This document shows positions 1-9,618 of a stretch of 58,619 nucleotides of DNA, piece by piece; position 1 is the first letter of the stretch; each line of letters starts with the position of its first letter. The stretch lies in NCBI RefSeq assembly GCF_024693525.1, contig NZ_JAILKR010000058.1, positions 1 to 58,619 of the forward strand, in the 5' to 3' direction. The notes under the pieces are model-generated. The model ran no database searches. It saw nothing but the letters and a program-made list of their open reading frames with translations, and was not told the DNA's origin. Both the position numbers and the translations under genes were made by a program. The stretch is from Selenomonas sp. GTDB lineage: Bacteria; Bacillota_C; Negativicutes; Selenomonadales; Selenomonadaceae.

Positions 1-68
1 TCGTTCGACTTGCATGTGTTAAGCACGCCGCCAGCGTTCGTCCTGAGCCAGGATCAAACTCTCCAATA
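1..68 (-). rRNA. 16S rRNA, 5' end only (partial)
   Basis: Read on the minus strand this is the conserved start of bacterial 16S rRNA: AGAGTTTGATCCTGGCTCAG, followed by GACGAACGCTGGCGGCGTGC and the AACACATGCAAGTCGAACG block. Only about 68 bases are present because the gene runs off the left edge. The exact mature 5' end was placed by analogy with other 16S genes and may be off by a few bases. Two tandem promoters lie upstream at 339-509. Confidence 0.97.
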
Positions 69-332
69 AATTATATTGAAGAACTCAATCAAGCTCTCAA
101 TTATTCTATGGTTCACAAATTACTGAAGTAATTTGCGTAAGTGACTCACAAGCAATCAAGATTGCTGTTCGCTACTTAAAAGAAATTGCCGATTGCTATG
201 TTGTTCATACCAATCGATGTTGATTTATGAAACCGAAGTTTCATCTTAACATCTGGCTTAAATCATGTTGCATGATTTCATTTTACATTGTTTAGTTTTC
301 AGAGAACAACCTCGGTCGCTCATTTCAGCGAC
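69..332 (-). other. rrn leader between promoter P2 and 16S
   Basis: Transcribed spacer with no open reading frame of note. Read on the minus strand it holds a GTCGCT/AGCGAC hairpin near the P2 start, a stretch around 290-305 resembling the boxA-like sequence of Firmicutes rrn leaders (TCTGAAAACTAAACA), and a perfect 7-bp stem with a UUCG tetraloop (227-244). These are structural observations. The role in antitermination or RNase III processing is inferred. Confidence 0.6.
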
Positions 333-338
333 TCATTT

Positions 339-367
339 ATTGTATCGCATCGATTTGTTTCTGTCAA
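339..367 (-). promoter_or_regulatory. rrn promoter P2
   Basis: On the minus strand TTGACA (362-367), a 17-bp spacer and TACAAT (339-344) make a near-consensus sigma-70 promoter. It is preceded by an A-rich tract and followed by AGTCGCTGA, a block shared with P1. It sits 270 bp upstream of 16S. Confidence 0.9.
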
Positions 368-480
368 GAACTTTTTTAAATTCTTTTTTGACTGAATTCG
401 GAACCAACGTCTTTCAATCCCTTGCCACTCAAGGCGTTCTGGATTTTTGCATCGTGCCGTATCTCTCAGCGACTTGTATT

Positions 481-509
481 ATGATACACGTCTTTTCCGA
501 ATCTGTCAA
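481..509 (-). promoter_or_regulatory. rrn promoter P1
   Basis: On the minus strand TTGACA (504-509), a 17-bp spacer and TATCAT (481-486). The A-tract and GTGTTGACA at its upstream edge also occur in the tRNA-Ser promoter at 12578-12606. The promoter starts inside the short gap after bofA. Confidence 0.88.
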
Positions 510-516
510 CACTTTT

Positions 517-750
517 TTATTTCATCAGTAAAACTATGATTACGCCAGGCACGCCAAGCACCCCAGCAATCAATGCTTTGATAAATGTAATCTGAATACC
601 TGCCCCAAACAGGTTTACCACCCAGAGCAAAACAGCACCGACAATGCTGTTGGTAATCAATTTCCAAAGGAGCTTCATCGGCAGCGATACGATTTTGCCG
701 ATAAGGCACAGTACAATCAAGCCTACTGCAAAGGCTACAACGATATCCAT
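517..750 (-). CDS. bofA: BofA-family small membrane protein
   Basis: A 77-residue, very hydrophobic protein with about two to three membrane-spanning segments and the glycine-rich end (VPGVIIVLLMK) typical of the BofA family. In Bacillus, BofA inhibits pro-sigma-K processing in the forespore outer membrane. Homologues are also kept in bacteria that do not sporulate, so that role cannot be assumed here. It begins directly after recR (ATG at 750, recR stop at 751) and lies just upstream of an rrn operon, exactly the Bacillus-type arrangement recR-bofA-rrn. Family assignment rests on length, hydrophobicity and gene order. Confidence 0.8.
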   Translation of the reverse strand: MDIVVAFAVGLIVLCLIGKIVSLPMKLLWKLITNSIVGAVLLWVVNLFGAGIQITFIKALIAGVLGVPGVIIVLLMK

Positions 751-1347
751 TTAGATTTCCCTCCGGTTTTCCATTGCCTTGGAAAGCGTCACTTCATCCG
801 CATACTCCAAATCACCGCCGATTGGCAGGCCATGTGCGATGCGGGTAACTTTCAGTCCCATAGGCTTCACTAATTTGGCAATATACATTGCCGTGGCTTC
901 TCCCTCTACATTGGGATTTGTCGCCATAATTACTTCTTTTACAGTATCATCCGCCAAACGGTTCAAAAGTTCTTTGATGCGGATTTGTTCAGGGCCTATA
1001 CCCTCCAATGGCGAAAGCGCTCCATGAAGTACATGATAGACACCGTGATAATCACGCATGCGTTCCATGGCTGCAACATCCTGCGGCTGCTCCACAACAC
1101 AGATTACCGAATGGTCACGCTGGTCGCTGCCACAGATGGCGCAGGGATTTGAGTCACTTAGATTAAAACAGGTATTGCAATAACCGATTTTCTCTTTGGC
1201 ATCAATAATTGCTGACGCCAACGCTTTTGCCTTTTCCGTATCCATATCAAGCACATGATAAGCAAGACGCACTGCCGTCTTGTTTCCAATCCCCGGCAGT
1301 GCGCGAAAGTGCTCGATCAATTTTGCTAAAGGTGCAATATACTGCAC
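751..1347 (-). CDS. recR: Recombination mediator RecR
   Basis: A 198-residue protein of the usual RecR length. It has an N-terminal helix-hairpin-helix ([13 protein letters not shown], about residues 17-30), a four-cysteine zinc motif ([16 protein letters not shown], about 57-72) and a Toprim domain starting at [10 protein letters not shown]. RecR works with RecO/RecF to load RecA on gapped DNA. It starts 2 bp after the ybaB stop and is followed at once by bofA, so ybaB-recR-bofA form one transcription unit. Confidence 0.97.
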   Translation of the reverse strand: MQYIAPLAKLIEHFRALPGIGNKTAVRLAYHVLDMDTEKAKALASAIIDAKEKIGYCNTCFNLSDSNPCAICGSDQRDHSVICVVEQPQDVAAMERMRDYHGVYHVLHGALSPLEGIGPEQIRIKELLNRLADDTVKEVIMATNPNVEGEATAMYIAKLVKPMGLKVTRIAHGLPIGGDLEYADEVTLSKAMENRREI

Positions 1348-1349
1348 GA

Positions 1350-1685
1350 TTAAAACATCCCCGGCGGCAAGCCAAGACCACTCGTGAGCTTACCCATTTC
1401 CGAAGCCATCATATCGTCTACTTTCTTGATAGCTTCATTGAAAGCTGCCGAAATAAGGTCCTGCAGCATCTCAACATCTTCCGGATCTACCGCCGCCGGA
1501 TCAATTGTCAAGGACTGGACCTGTTTCTCACCATTCATGACGATTTTAACAGCGCCGCCGCCAGCTGTTACATCAACAGTCTTGCGTTTCAGCTCGTCCT
1601 GCATTTTTTTCATTTCGTTCTGCATTTTCTGGACTTTTTTCATCATGCCGGCCATCTGCCCCATGTTGCCCATTCCACCAAACAT
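1350..1685 (-). CDS. ybaB: YbaB/EbfC nucleoid-associated protein
   Basis: A 111-residue protein with the methionine-rich N-terminus ([20 protein letters not shown]), a central amphipathic helix and the [20 protein letters not shown] block characteristic of the YbaB/EbfC family, which binds DNA as a dimer. An AGGAG ribosome-binding site precedes the ATG. In most Firmicutes it follows dnaX directly. Here 8.8 kb separates the two, and a separate promoter at 1728-1755 drives it. Confidence 0.95.
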   Translation of the reverse strand: MFGGMGNMGQMAGMMKKVQKMQNEMKKMQDELKRKTVDVTAGGGAVKIVMNGEKQVQSLTIDPAAVDPEDVEMLQDLISAAFNEAIKKVDDMMASEMGKLTSGLGLPPGMF

Positions 1686-1727
1686 GTTATTGCTCCTCTC
1701 ATATATGTGAATTCAGATTTATTACCT

Positions 1728-1755
1728 ATCATAGCGTATCAAAATTATGTGCCAA
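1728..1755 (-). promoter_or_regulatory. ybaB-recR-bofA promoter
   Basis: On the minus strand TTGGCA (1750-1755), a 16-bp spacer and TATGAT (1728-1733), about 45 bp upstream of the ybaB start and downstream of the GH9 terminator. It would make these genes independent of dnaX and of the glucan cassette. Confidence 0.6.
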
Positions 1756-1763
1756 CGTCAACG

Positions 1764-1796
1764 AAAAAATCCCCCTGACAACGCAGAGGGATTTTC
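1764..1796 (-). terminator. Terminator after GH9 gene
   Basis: On the minus strand a stem AAAATCCCTCTG / CAGGGGGATTTT closes on a 6-base loop and runs into a T tract. It lies 50 bp past the GH9 stop and isolates the cassette from ybaB. Confidence 0.85.
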
Positions 1797-1846
1797 CCAA
1801 ACAGTCTTCCAGTGATACTTGAAAAGGATCATAGAAAAAGAGAGTT

Positions 1847-3640
1847 TCACTTCGTCACGCTGGGGAAAGCGCGCGAAAGTTTTATCTGAGATGCTGTGAA
1901 GTCCACCGGTTTCGCAAACCATGCCAGAGCATAAGCTGCCGTTCCCGTGTAATCAATAGCATACTCATTCGTAGACCAGGACGTCAAAACGTCGAGATAG
2001 GATTTAGCCGTCGGCACATGTTTGCTAGCAAGATATGCCGTCTGGTCCGGATCGCCTCCCGAAACAGCATTGGGACCGCCCACCAGCAAACCTGGCACAT
2101 AGGCTCCCGTACTCTCGTGAATACGGTTGTGGGGATGCTCCGGCGGATTGGAACCAGCTCCCGTCAAAAAACTCTTGTCAAGGGAGTTGCGGCCAAACAT
2201 ATAATGAATCTGCGACAAGGCACCTTCAACATAAGCCTGTTTCGGCTCAAGCTGATAAGCCATCAGGAGCATATCCCCCTGGGTCATGGCATTTTTCGTC
2301 GAAGCCCAAGTGTACTCATCCTTCGACAGGGCGCAGCCAAAGCCGTCTTTGGAAATCTTATCGGCAATAAAGTCAGCATAGTTAAGATATGTTTTCTTTA
2401 CCTCAGCCTGCAAATCGGCATCGGCATTTTTCGACATAGCATAGGCAAACTGCGCCAGTGCCAGGGTATTATCCCAGGTGAAGAAACCCGGTGCCTTGGT
2501 AAGCTCTGCCTTATTCGTCTTTAAGTATTTCTCGTATTTTTTGTCCCCTGTCGTGCGGAACATTTCCGCTGCCATCCACAAGCGCTCCTGAATGTCATTT
2601 TTATCGTCATAGGGGCCAGAACCGCTCTCCTGACCTTCATCTACCCGATAGATCGATTCCTTCGTCTTGGAAAGGTAGCTCCAAACTTTATTGGCATCCT
2701 TCTGCAGCTGTTTCGCATAATCGGCATCGAGGTCGCGATAGACACGTGCGCCGATTGCCAGGCTCGCGCCATACATGGCAGTGCTGGCCGTGCAATTGCC
2801 GTAGAGGAACCGCTCCTGGGTGTCTGAATCCGGGCTCTTGTCAAAGCCAGGCCACTGGGCACCAGCAACCTTATGGAAAGTGCTGCCGTCCTTACGCATC
2901 ATCTTCTTCATGAAATCGAACTCATATTTTACTTCGTTGAGCGCGTCGGGCAAATTTTTATCGTACTCGATGCCCTCGGGGAACAGCAGCTGTCCCTTGG
3001 TAAAATGATCCGGATGAGCTTCATAAGCCAACAGAAGTTCCGCAGCAGCAATGCCAGCCGTGGTGGTATATTTGCCGTAATCACCAGCATCATACCAGCC
3101 CCCCGATACATCCACGATATCGCCCTTCTTGTTCAGCTTGTCGGTAAAATATACTTTTGCCTTTTTATCCTGCGCATGACCGTTTTTGACTTTAAGGCCT
3201 GTGATATCTTTATCGTTGATTGGCGTTCCACTGCGGCTTAGCGTATAGGAACGCAACGTCTGTACAGCCTGAACTGCATAGACATTATCCCCGATTGCAA
3301 ACGGATAAGACTCGCGGTTTCCCACTTTCAGTTTATACGTTCCCGGTGTGTTGAAGGTCGTGAAGTCAGCCCGCTGCAGCGTTTCTTCCGACAAAGCATC
3401 GGCTTTAGCAGCCGAAAGATTGCCTTTATATACGACTTTATCGGTCTTAGCATCCACGAGTTTAAAGGAATTTTCACCGGAATCCGTTACCATAGCGGTC
3501 TTTTCATGACCTGTAAGGTAACCTACCTGGTCTACATGCATGCCCGCATCTGCAGCTTCCGTCAAAGATGCCGCTCCACAAGTACCCAGCATAGCAATGC
3601 CTGCCAAAACCATCCGGCACAGTCTTTTCTTGCTCTGCAT
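1847..3640 (-). CDS. Secreted GH9 endoglucanase (cellulase)
   Basis: A 597-residue protein with an N-terminal signal peptide (basic MQSKKR, hydrophobic core, cleavage near AADA at about 30). Next comes an N-terminal Ig-like domain (DQVGYLTGHEKTAMV, about 36-115), as in the CelD/theme D branch of GH9. The catalytic (alpha/alpha)6 barrel follows, with the GGWYDAGDYGKY motif that carries the catalytic base aspartates, the PPEHPHNR histidine region, and the C-terminal NEYAIDYTGT motif holding the proton-donor Glu. No carbohydrate-binding module or dockerin is seen. The enzyme would cut cellulose or mixed-linkage glucan outside the cytoplasm. It starts 17 bp after the GH16 stop and is the last gene of the cassette. 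Confidence 0.92.
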   Translation of the reverse strand: MQSKKRLCRMVLAGIAMLGTCGAASLTEAADAGMHVDQVGYLTGHEKTAMVTDSGENSFKLVDAKTDKVVYKGNLSAAKADALSEETLQRADFTTFNTPGTYKLKVGNRESYPFAIGDNVYAVQAVQTLRSYTLSRSGTPINDKDITGLKVKNGHAQDKKAKVYFTDKLNKKGDIVDVSGGWYDAGDYGKYTTTAGIAAAELLLAYEAHPDHFTKGQLLFPEGIEYDKNLPDALNEVKYEFDFMKKMMRKDGSTFHKVAGAQWPGFDKSPDSDTQERFLYGNCTASTAMYGASLAIGARVYRDLDADYAKQLQKDANKVWSYLSKTKESIYRVDEGQESGSGPYDDKNDIQERLWMAAEMFRTTGDKKYEKYLKTNKAELTKAPGFFTWDNTLALAQFAYAMSKNADADLQAEVKKTYLNYADFIADKISKDGFGCALSKDEYTWASTKNAMTQGDMLLMAYQLEPKQAYVEGALSQIHYMFGRNSLDKSFLTGAGSNPPEHPHNRIHESTGAYVPGLLVGGPNAVSGGDPDQTAYLASKHVPTAKSYLDVLTSWSTNEYAIDYTGTAAYALAWFAKPVDFTASQIKLSRAFPSVTK

Positions 3641-3657
3641 GATATCTCAGCTCCTTA

Positions 3658-4449
3658 TTATTCTGCAAACGGCGTGTATTTGATGGACTTGTACTCAGCA
3701 GTAATCGGCAGATTCGAATCGTTAAACGGTTTAAGCCATTCATCTACGCCCTTACCGTTCCAAGCATTCATCATGATTTTCTGTTTTGTGACTGGCAGAT
3801 CTTCATTTTCGCGGCGGAATACTTCTTTGCCATCGACAAACCAAATGATGGAGTTCTTGTGCCACTCAAATGCGTACGTATGGAAATCCTCCGATGCATC
3901 AAAGCCAAGATCAATCATCTTCTCATGACCGCCTTTACCATTGCGGAAGTAATTGAGCTGTACCTTCGTGGTATCTTTACCCAGGACCTCGAAGTCAATC
4001 TCATCCCAGGGGTCACCATCATAGGGGCCGGTATAGGTGAAGAAGGAGGAAACAACGCCGTCATTCTTCATAGCCTTCATGACTACTTCATAGCGGCCAT
4101 AGCCATAGGTTGCTTTACTGCGATACTCACCACCGGAATACGGAACTTTGTCCGCCGCCGGATTTGGTGACTCGTCAACCGTCAGCTGCAGCGTGCCATC
4201 TTCAAAGGTCACATTTTCTTTATGCCAGTAGCAGTTGAACGGCATACCGTTGGTCCAGCCATTGGAAGCTTCAAACAGAGCATTTTCGCCCTTCGTCAAA
4301 TCAACCGAAAAAGCATCGCTGGCTTTCGTTTCGGTAGCCGGTGTTGCCGTAGCCACAGCCGGAGCCGCCATATCCATCGAAACCGTAACCGGTACAGCCA
4401 GTGCCATCATAACGGCAGCCGCCAATGCTTTTTTGCGAATATCCATCAT
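3658..4449 (-). CDS. Secreted GH16 beta-glucanase (lichenase type)
   Basis: A 263-residue protein with a signal peptide (about 1-33). Residues 149-157 read DEIDFEVLG, the GH16 catalytic signature E-I-D-x-E with nucleophile E150 and acid/base E154. Other GH16 landmarks are SGGEYRSKATYGYGRYEV and the tryptophan-rich WHKNSIIWFVDGKEV strand. The DEIDFEVLG form and compact length suit beta-1,3-1,4-glucanase (lichenase) better than laminarinase, but substrate preference is inferred. An AGGAAG ribosome-binding site precedes the start. Two 12-bp palindromes lie between GH1 and this gene. GH9 follows in the same transcription unit. Confidence 0.9.
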   Translation of the reverse strand: MMDIRKKALAAAVMMALAVPVTVSMDMAAPAVATATPATETKASDAFSVDLTKGENALFEASNGWTNGMPFNCYWHKENVTFEDGTLQLTVDESPNPAADKVPYSGGEYRSKATYGYGRYEVVMKAMKNDGVVSSFFTYTGPYDGDPWDEIDFEVLGKDTTKVQLNYFRNGKGGHEKMIDLGFDASEDFHTYAFEWHKNSIIWFVDGKEVFRRENEDLPVTKQKIMMNAWNGKGVDEWLKPFNDSNLPITAEYKSIKYTPFAE

Positions 4450-4478
4450 TTTACTTCCTCCCTATTCTTTGCTATGAA

Positions 4479-4503
4479 TTGACCGGTCAATTTGACTGGT
4501 CAA
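4479..4503. repeat. Tandem palindromic operator-like sites
   Basis: TTGACCGGTCAA (4479-4490, a perfect palindrome) and TTGACTGGTCAA (4492-4503, one mismatch) repeat with a 13-bp period in the 66-bp gap between the GH1 and GH16 genes. On the minus strand they could supply a -35 (TTGACC) for a weak internal promoter, or pair with each other in the mRNA. The function is not known. Confidence 0.7.
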
Positions 4504-4515
4504 ACATCCCCTTTT

Positions 4516-6266
<1,751 letters not shown>

Positions 6267-6280
6267 ACAAACAATACTCC

Positions 6281-6583
6281 TTAGTCGTTCATCAATTTAC
6301 GGGCGAATTCAAGGGCACCTTTGCCATCCATGCGGCCATACATGCGCATGTCGATGGCATCCACTGGAATGCCCGGAATCTGCTCGGCAATCTTATTTTT
6401 CTGAAAGCGAATCTGCGGTCCAAGAAGGACACAATCCGCATCCGCAGCCTTCGTTGCAGCCTCCGATGCCGAGAAGGCATCGATGGAGCAATCATAAGAA
6501 GCCGCAGCGGCAGCTTCCTGCATTTTCTTTACCAGCATGCTGGTGGACATTCCCGAAGCGCAAAGTAAAACAATCTTTTTCAT
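6281..6583 (-). CDS. PTS lactose/cellobiose-family IIB component
   Basis: A 100-residue IIB protein starting MKKIVLLCASGMSTSMLVKK. The CASGMST loop with Cys8 is the phosphocysteine site of cellobiose-type IIB proteins. The rest fits the single-domain IIB fold (VLLGPQIRFQKNKIAE). It carries phosphate from IIA to the sugar bound by IIC. It is separated from the IIC gene by the porin gene, an unusual placement inside a PTS operon. Confidence 0.94.
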   Translation of the reverse strand: MKKIVLLCASGMSTSMLVKKMQEAAAAASYDCSIDAFSASEAATKAADADCVLLGPQIRFQKNKIAEQIPGIPVDAIDMRMYGRMDGKGALEFARKLMND

Positions 6584-6634
6584 GATACATTCTCCTTTTC
6601 AATTCATTCCCCAAGAAAACTGTTTATTGTTAAA

Positions 6635-7945
6635 TTAGAAATGGAAATCAACACGGGTACGAAGCATCGTGTGATGATACTGCTCACCACGATGACCATC
6701 CCATACCAGCTTGGTTGCATTTGCCTTCATGTAGAAGGTATCCCACTCGATATTCTTGGCTGGAACATATTTAAAGCCAAATACCCAACCACGATTACCA
6801 GCATGGAATGCACCATCTTGCTTATCACCAAAAATACCTACCAAATCATTTTCATTGTTCGGATAATTGAAATAGCGTGTATAGAGCTGGAAAGACCCTG
6901 GACTATTAAGATCCGGCCAACGATAGTTCATCTGAACAGCATACGTATCTCTGCCATCAAACGCTATCTTTCTGCCGCCTTCTGCATCGGCAATCTTGCG
7001 CTCACGATTCGTATGAACATAGTCACCCAATAAGAAGATGTTTTTGATTGGATTATACATTGCACCGACGAGGAACGCATGGGAACCAATCGAATTCTTC
7101 AAGCCATCCCAAGGTGCATTCTCTTTCCCATAATAGTCAACACCTAGGTCTTCATTTTTGCCCACATTCAATTTGCCATAGGCCAGTCGTGTTTCCAATT
7201 TCGGACTAATTCTTCCTTTCAACCCTAAACCAGCTACACTAAAGTTATAGCCGCGGTCCGTCGGCGTAAGATAAAATGCTTCTGCAGTCAGTGGCGATTT
7301 GGGCAACTTAACATCCGCTACCACACCATCTGACTCATTGCCAAAGAATGCGAAATTGTAGCCCATTCCTCGCCATCTACGACCAATATCGAGGTCGACT
7401 TTACCGATGGAACCCTCGGCCCAAACACGCTGGATTGTGCCATGTTCATTATCATATTGATGATCCCGATCTTTCGGGTGGTACATTGGAGATTTATGCG
7501 GATCATTCATCGCAGCTGTTACATATTTTGCATAACGCTGTACGGTCTCTGCTTGGAAATTCATATTCCACCGATCATTGACCTTGTATTTTCCCTCTAT
7601 GTCCAAATAGGTACGGCGGAAGTCATTACGATTCGCATACATATTGACATTGTCATTATCCCAAGCCACACGTCCAAAACCGTTAATCTGGATGCGATTC
7701 TGGGCATCTTTGAGATTCTTGATTGCTGCTTTATTGCTGTTGGCGACTTTCTCCGTCCGCTTGAGTTTAGCATTTTCTTTTTTCAGTGCATTGAGCTGCT
7801 TAGAAAGCTGCTGCTGCTGTGCCTCAAGTGCCGCGATGCGGGCGTTGATATCCGCATCATCATGGGGTGCTGCCATCGCCGTACCCGAAACACCCATCGT
7901 AAGACCGAGAATCATTGCTGTTGCTTTTCTCTTGCTGATCATCAT
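6635..7945 (-). CDS. Outer-membrane porin with N-terminal coiled coil
   Basis: A 436-residue protein with a signal peptide (cleavage near AMAAP, about residue 26). A short coiled coil follows (INARIAALEAQQQQLSKQLN to about residue 70), then a long run of alternating amphipathic strands, rich in Tyr/Trp and Asn/Asp, ending in RVDFHF. The terminal Phe is the usual beta-barrel assembly signal. There is no SLH domain, so it is not an OmpM-type porin. Its place between the IIC and IIB genes suggests it admits cellodextrins or glucan oligosaccharides across the outer membrane. That specificity is inferred from context only. Confidence 0.85.
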   Translation of the reverse strand: MMISKRKATAMILGLTMGVSGTAMAAPHDDADINARIAALEAQQQQLSKQLNALKKENAKLKRTEKVANSNKAAIKNLKDAQNRIQINGFGRVAWDNDNVNMYANRNDFRRTYLDIEGKYKVNDRWNMNFQAETVQRYAKYVTAAMNDPHKSPMYHPKDRDHQYDNEHGTIQRVWAEGSIGKVDLDIGRRWRGMGYNFAFFGNESDGVVADVKLPKSPLTAEAFYLTPTDRGYNFSVAGLGLKGRISPKLETRLAYGKLNVGKNEDLGVDYYGKENAPWDGLKNSIGSHAFLVGAMYNPIKNIFLLGDYVHTNRERKIADAEGGRKIAFDGRDTYAVQMNYRWPDLNSPGSFQLYTRYFNYPNNENDLVGIFGDKQDGAFHAGNRGWVFGFKYVPAKNIEWDTFYMKANATKLVWDGHRGEQYHHTMLRTRVDFHF

Positions 7946-7985
7946 CGTTTTCCCCTTTTCTCGATGCTTCCTAAATGAATTTGAA

Positions 7986-9347
7986 TTAATGTTCTGCTGC
8001 CGATTTCATTTCCGCATTTACTGCGTCTGCTTCCGAATCAGCATCTTCCATCTCCCCCATCTCCTCTTTAAGGAAGGCGTTATCCTGCGCCTTGAGGAAC
8101 GGGAAGTAGATTGCCGTAGCGATAGCCAGGTTCACAATCTGAACCACTGCCCCCTGCCAGCCATCTAACAGGAAACCAGCGATAATTGGCGGCGTCGTCC
8201 AAGGAACCTGAACAGCCGTAAACGGAGCCATAAAGCCCGTTGTGATAGCAAAATACGTGACAAACATAGCAATCAACGGAACAATGACAAAGGGTACCAA
8301 GAGGTACGGGTTGAATACGATTGGCAGGCCGAAGATAATCGGCTCATTAATATTGAAGAGCCCCGGTACAAAGGCCATCTTCATCAGCGATTTGAGCTGC
8401 TGAGAACGGGCCGTGAAGATACCAGCCAGCAAAAGCCCCAGCGTCAGGCCGCAGCCACCACTCTTTACGAATACATCGTTAATCTGGCAGGTGAAGATTT
8501 TCGCCTGAGGATTGTTAATAAGACTCATACCAGCATCGATGATGTGCTGATTGTCCAACGAATTGGCAATGAGCAGCGGACTTACCACACCACCCACGAC
8601 GTTCGGGCCATGAATACCAGCCCAGAACAGGATACTCTGCAAGCCGACGATGATGGAACCGCCAGCCAAAGAATCGGAGAGCCCCTGCAACGGCGTCTGG
8701 ATTACTTTAAAGATGAGTTCCGGCAACGTGGTAGCACCGATGTAATGGCAAAGGCCATAGAGAACGGAAGCCGAGGTGAAGAAAATCATGCCCGGCACGA
8801 GCGCCGTGAAGGCTTTAGCTACACCCGAAGGAACCGAATCCGGCATCTTAATGCCGATGTGATTCTTTTCGCAGTAGCAAAATACATAGGATACAAAGAA
8901 GGCAATGAAAATGGCGGTGATAACACCATTACTGCCTGCCCAAGCTTTTGGAATGATTTCCCCGATGGTTTCCCCACCTTTGCTGACAATCGTCGGTGGC
9001 ATCAAAATCAAAAAGGTCGAAAGGGCCAGAATCGATGCCATGATTGCATCGCAGCCTTCATTTTCTACAAATTTATAAGTGATAGACAAGACGACAATCA
9101 GTGCCAAGACACTGAAGGTACCTCCGGCCACCGCATTCAGCGGAGCCGTCCAGTCCGTCCCAAAAATCGAAGCCATGAACTCCGGATAACCCGGCAGCGG
9201 CAGGTTTGCCAACAGCAGGAACACCGAACCACAGATTGTGAACGGCGTCGTCATGATGAAACCATCACGCAAGGCCGCTACGGCACGAATCTGAGCGAAC
9301 TCCCCCATGAATTCGATAAATTTATCGAACATTTCTTGTTTACTCAT
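7986..9347 (-). CDS. PTS cellobiose-family IIC permease
   Basis: A 453-residue integral membrane protein with about ten hydrophobic segments and the PTS Lac/cellobiose IIC landmarks AVAALRDGFIMTTPFTICGSVFLL and FNINEPIIFGLPIVFNP. The ATG at 9347 was chosen because GAGGAAAAG sits 6 bases upstream; a longer reading to 9431 would cross the leader hairpin. It moves the disaccharide over the inner membrane while IIB phosphorylates it. First gene of the cassette operon. Confidence 0.95.
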   Translation of the reverse strand: MSKQEMFDKFIEFMGEFAQIRAVAALRDGFIMTTPFTICGSVFLLLANLPLPGYPEFMASIFGTDWTAPLNAVAGGTFSVLALIVVLSITYKFVENEGCDAIMASILALSTFLILMPPTIVSKGGETIGEIIPKAWAGSNGVITAIFIAFFVSYVFCYCEKNHIGIKMPDSVPSGVAKAFTALVPGMIFFTSASVLYGLCHYIGATTLPELIFKVIQTPLQGLSDSLAGGSIIVGLQSILFWAGIHGPNVVGGVVSPLLIANSLDNQHIIDAGMSLINNPQAKIFTCQINDVFVKSGGCGLTLGLLLAGIFTARSQQLKSLMKMAFVPGLFNINEPIIFGLPIVFNPYLLVPFVIVPLIAMFVTYFAITTGFMAPFTAVQVPWTTPPIIAGFLLDGWQGAVVQIVNLAIATAIYFPFLKAQDNAFLKEEMGEMEDADSEADAVNAEMKSAAEH

Positions 9348-9379
9348 TTTCTTTTCCTCTTTCCAAATTTGATTTACCC

Positions 9380-9399
9380 TGGGGCTGTGCGCGCAGCCC
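9380..9399 (-). promoter_or_regulatory. GC-rich leader hairpin before IIC
   Basis: A perfect 7-bp stem (GGGGCTG / CAGCCCC) in the 5' leader of the PTS operon, about 33 bp before the IIC start and immediately after the putative promoter. No T tract follows it on the minus strand, so it is not a plain terminator. It may stabilise the mRNA or be a regulatory target. Confidence 0.5.
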
Positions 9400-9421
9400 C
9401 CGTTCCCCTTAAGGTGATTAT

Positions 9422-9450
9422 AATATAACACGATGCCAACTACGGAACAA
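9422..9450 (-). promoter_or_regulatory. Candidate PTS/glucanase operon promoter
   Basis: On the minus strand TTGTTC (9445-9450), 17 bp, TATATT (9422-9427); an overlapping TATAAT lies at 9417-9422. The -35 box is weak, which would suit a regulated promoter. Confidence 0.45.
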
Positions 9451-9518
9451 TAAAGTTAAACCAATACGAAACACTGATTCACAACATCGTAAAAAAGACT
9501 TTTGGTCCTGTAGCACTG

Positions 9519-9536
9519 TTACATATATTACATATA
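9519..9536. repeat. Tandem 9-bp direct repeat upstream of PTS promoter
   Basis: TTACATATA occurs twice head to tail (9519-9527, 9528-9536), about 70 bp upstream of the candidate promoter and just past the rpiR terminator. It could be a regulator-binding site, for instance for the adjacent RpiR protein, but this is only a guess. Confidence 0.4.
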
Positions 9537-9573
9537 TTCAGATATTTTTGTTATTTCTCTCATGTTTTACGCA

Positions 9574-9604
9574 CAAAAAAGCCTCCTCCTGTTAAGGAGA
9601 AGGC
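9574..9604 (-). terminator. Terminator after rpiR
   Basis: On the minus strand GCCTTCTCC pairs with GGAGGAGGC over a short loop and is followed by TTTTTT, 15 bp past the regulator's stop codon. Confidence 0.85.
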
Positions 9605-9618
9605 AGAATTGTTTACGC

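Noticed and set aside
265..531. An 88-codon plus-strand frame near the left edge
   Set aside because: It covers the rrn promoters and leader on the opposite strand and has no ribosome-binding site.
6635..7945. OmpM-type S-layer-homology porin
   Set aside because: No SLH domain follows the signal peptide; only a short coiled coil is present.
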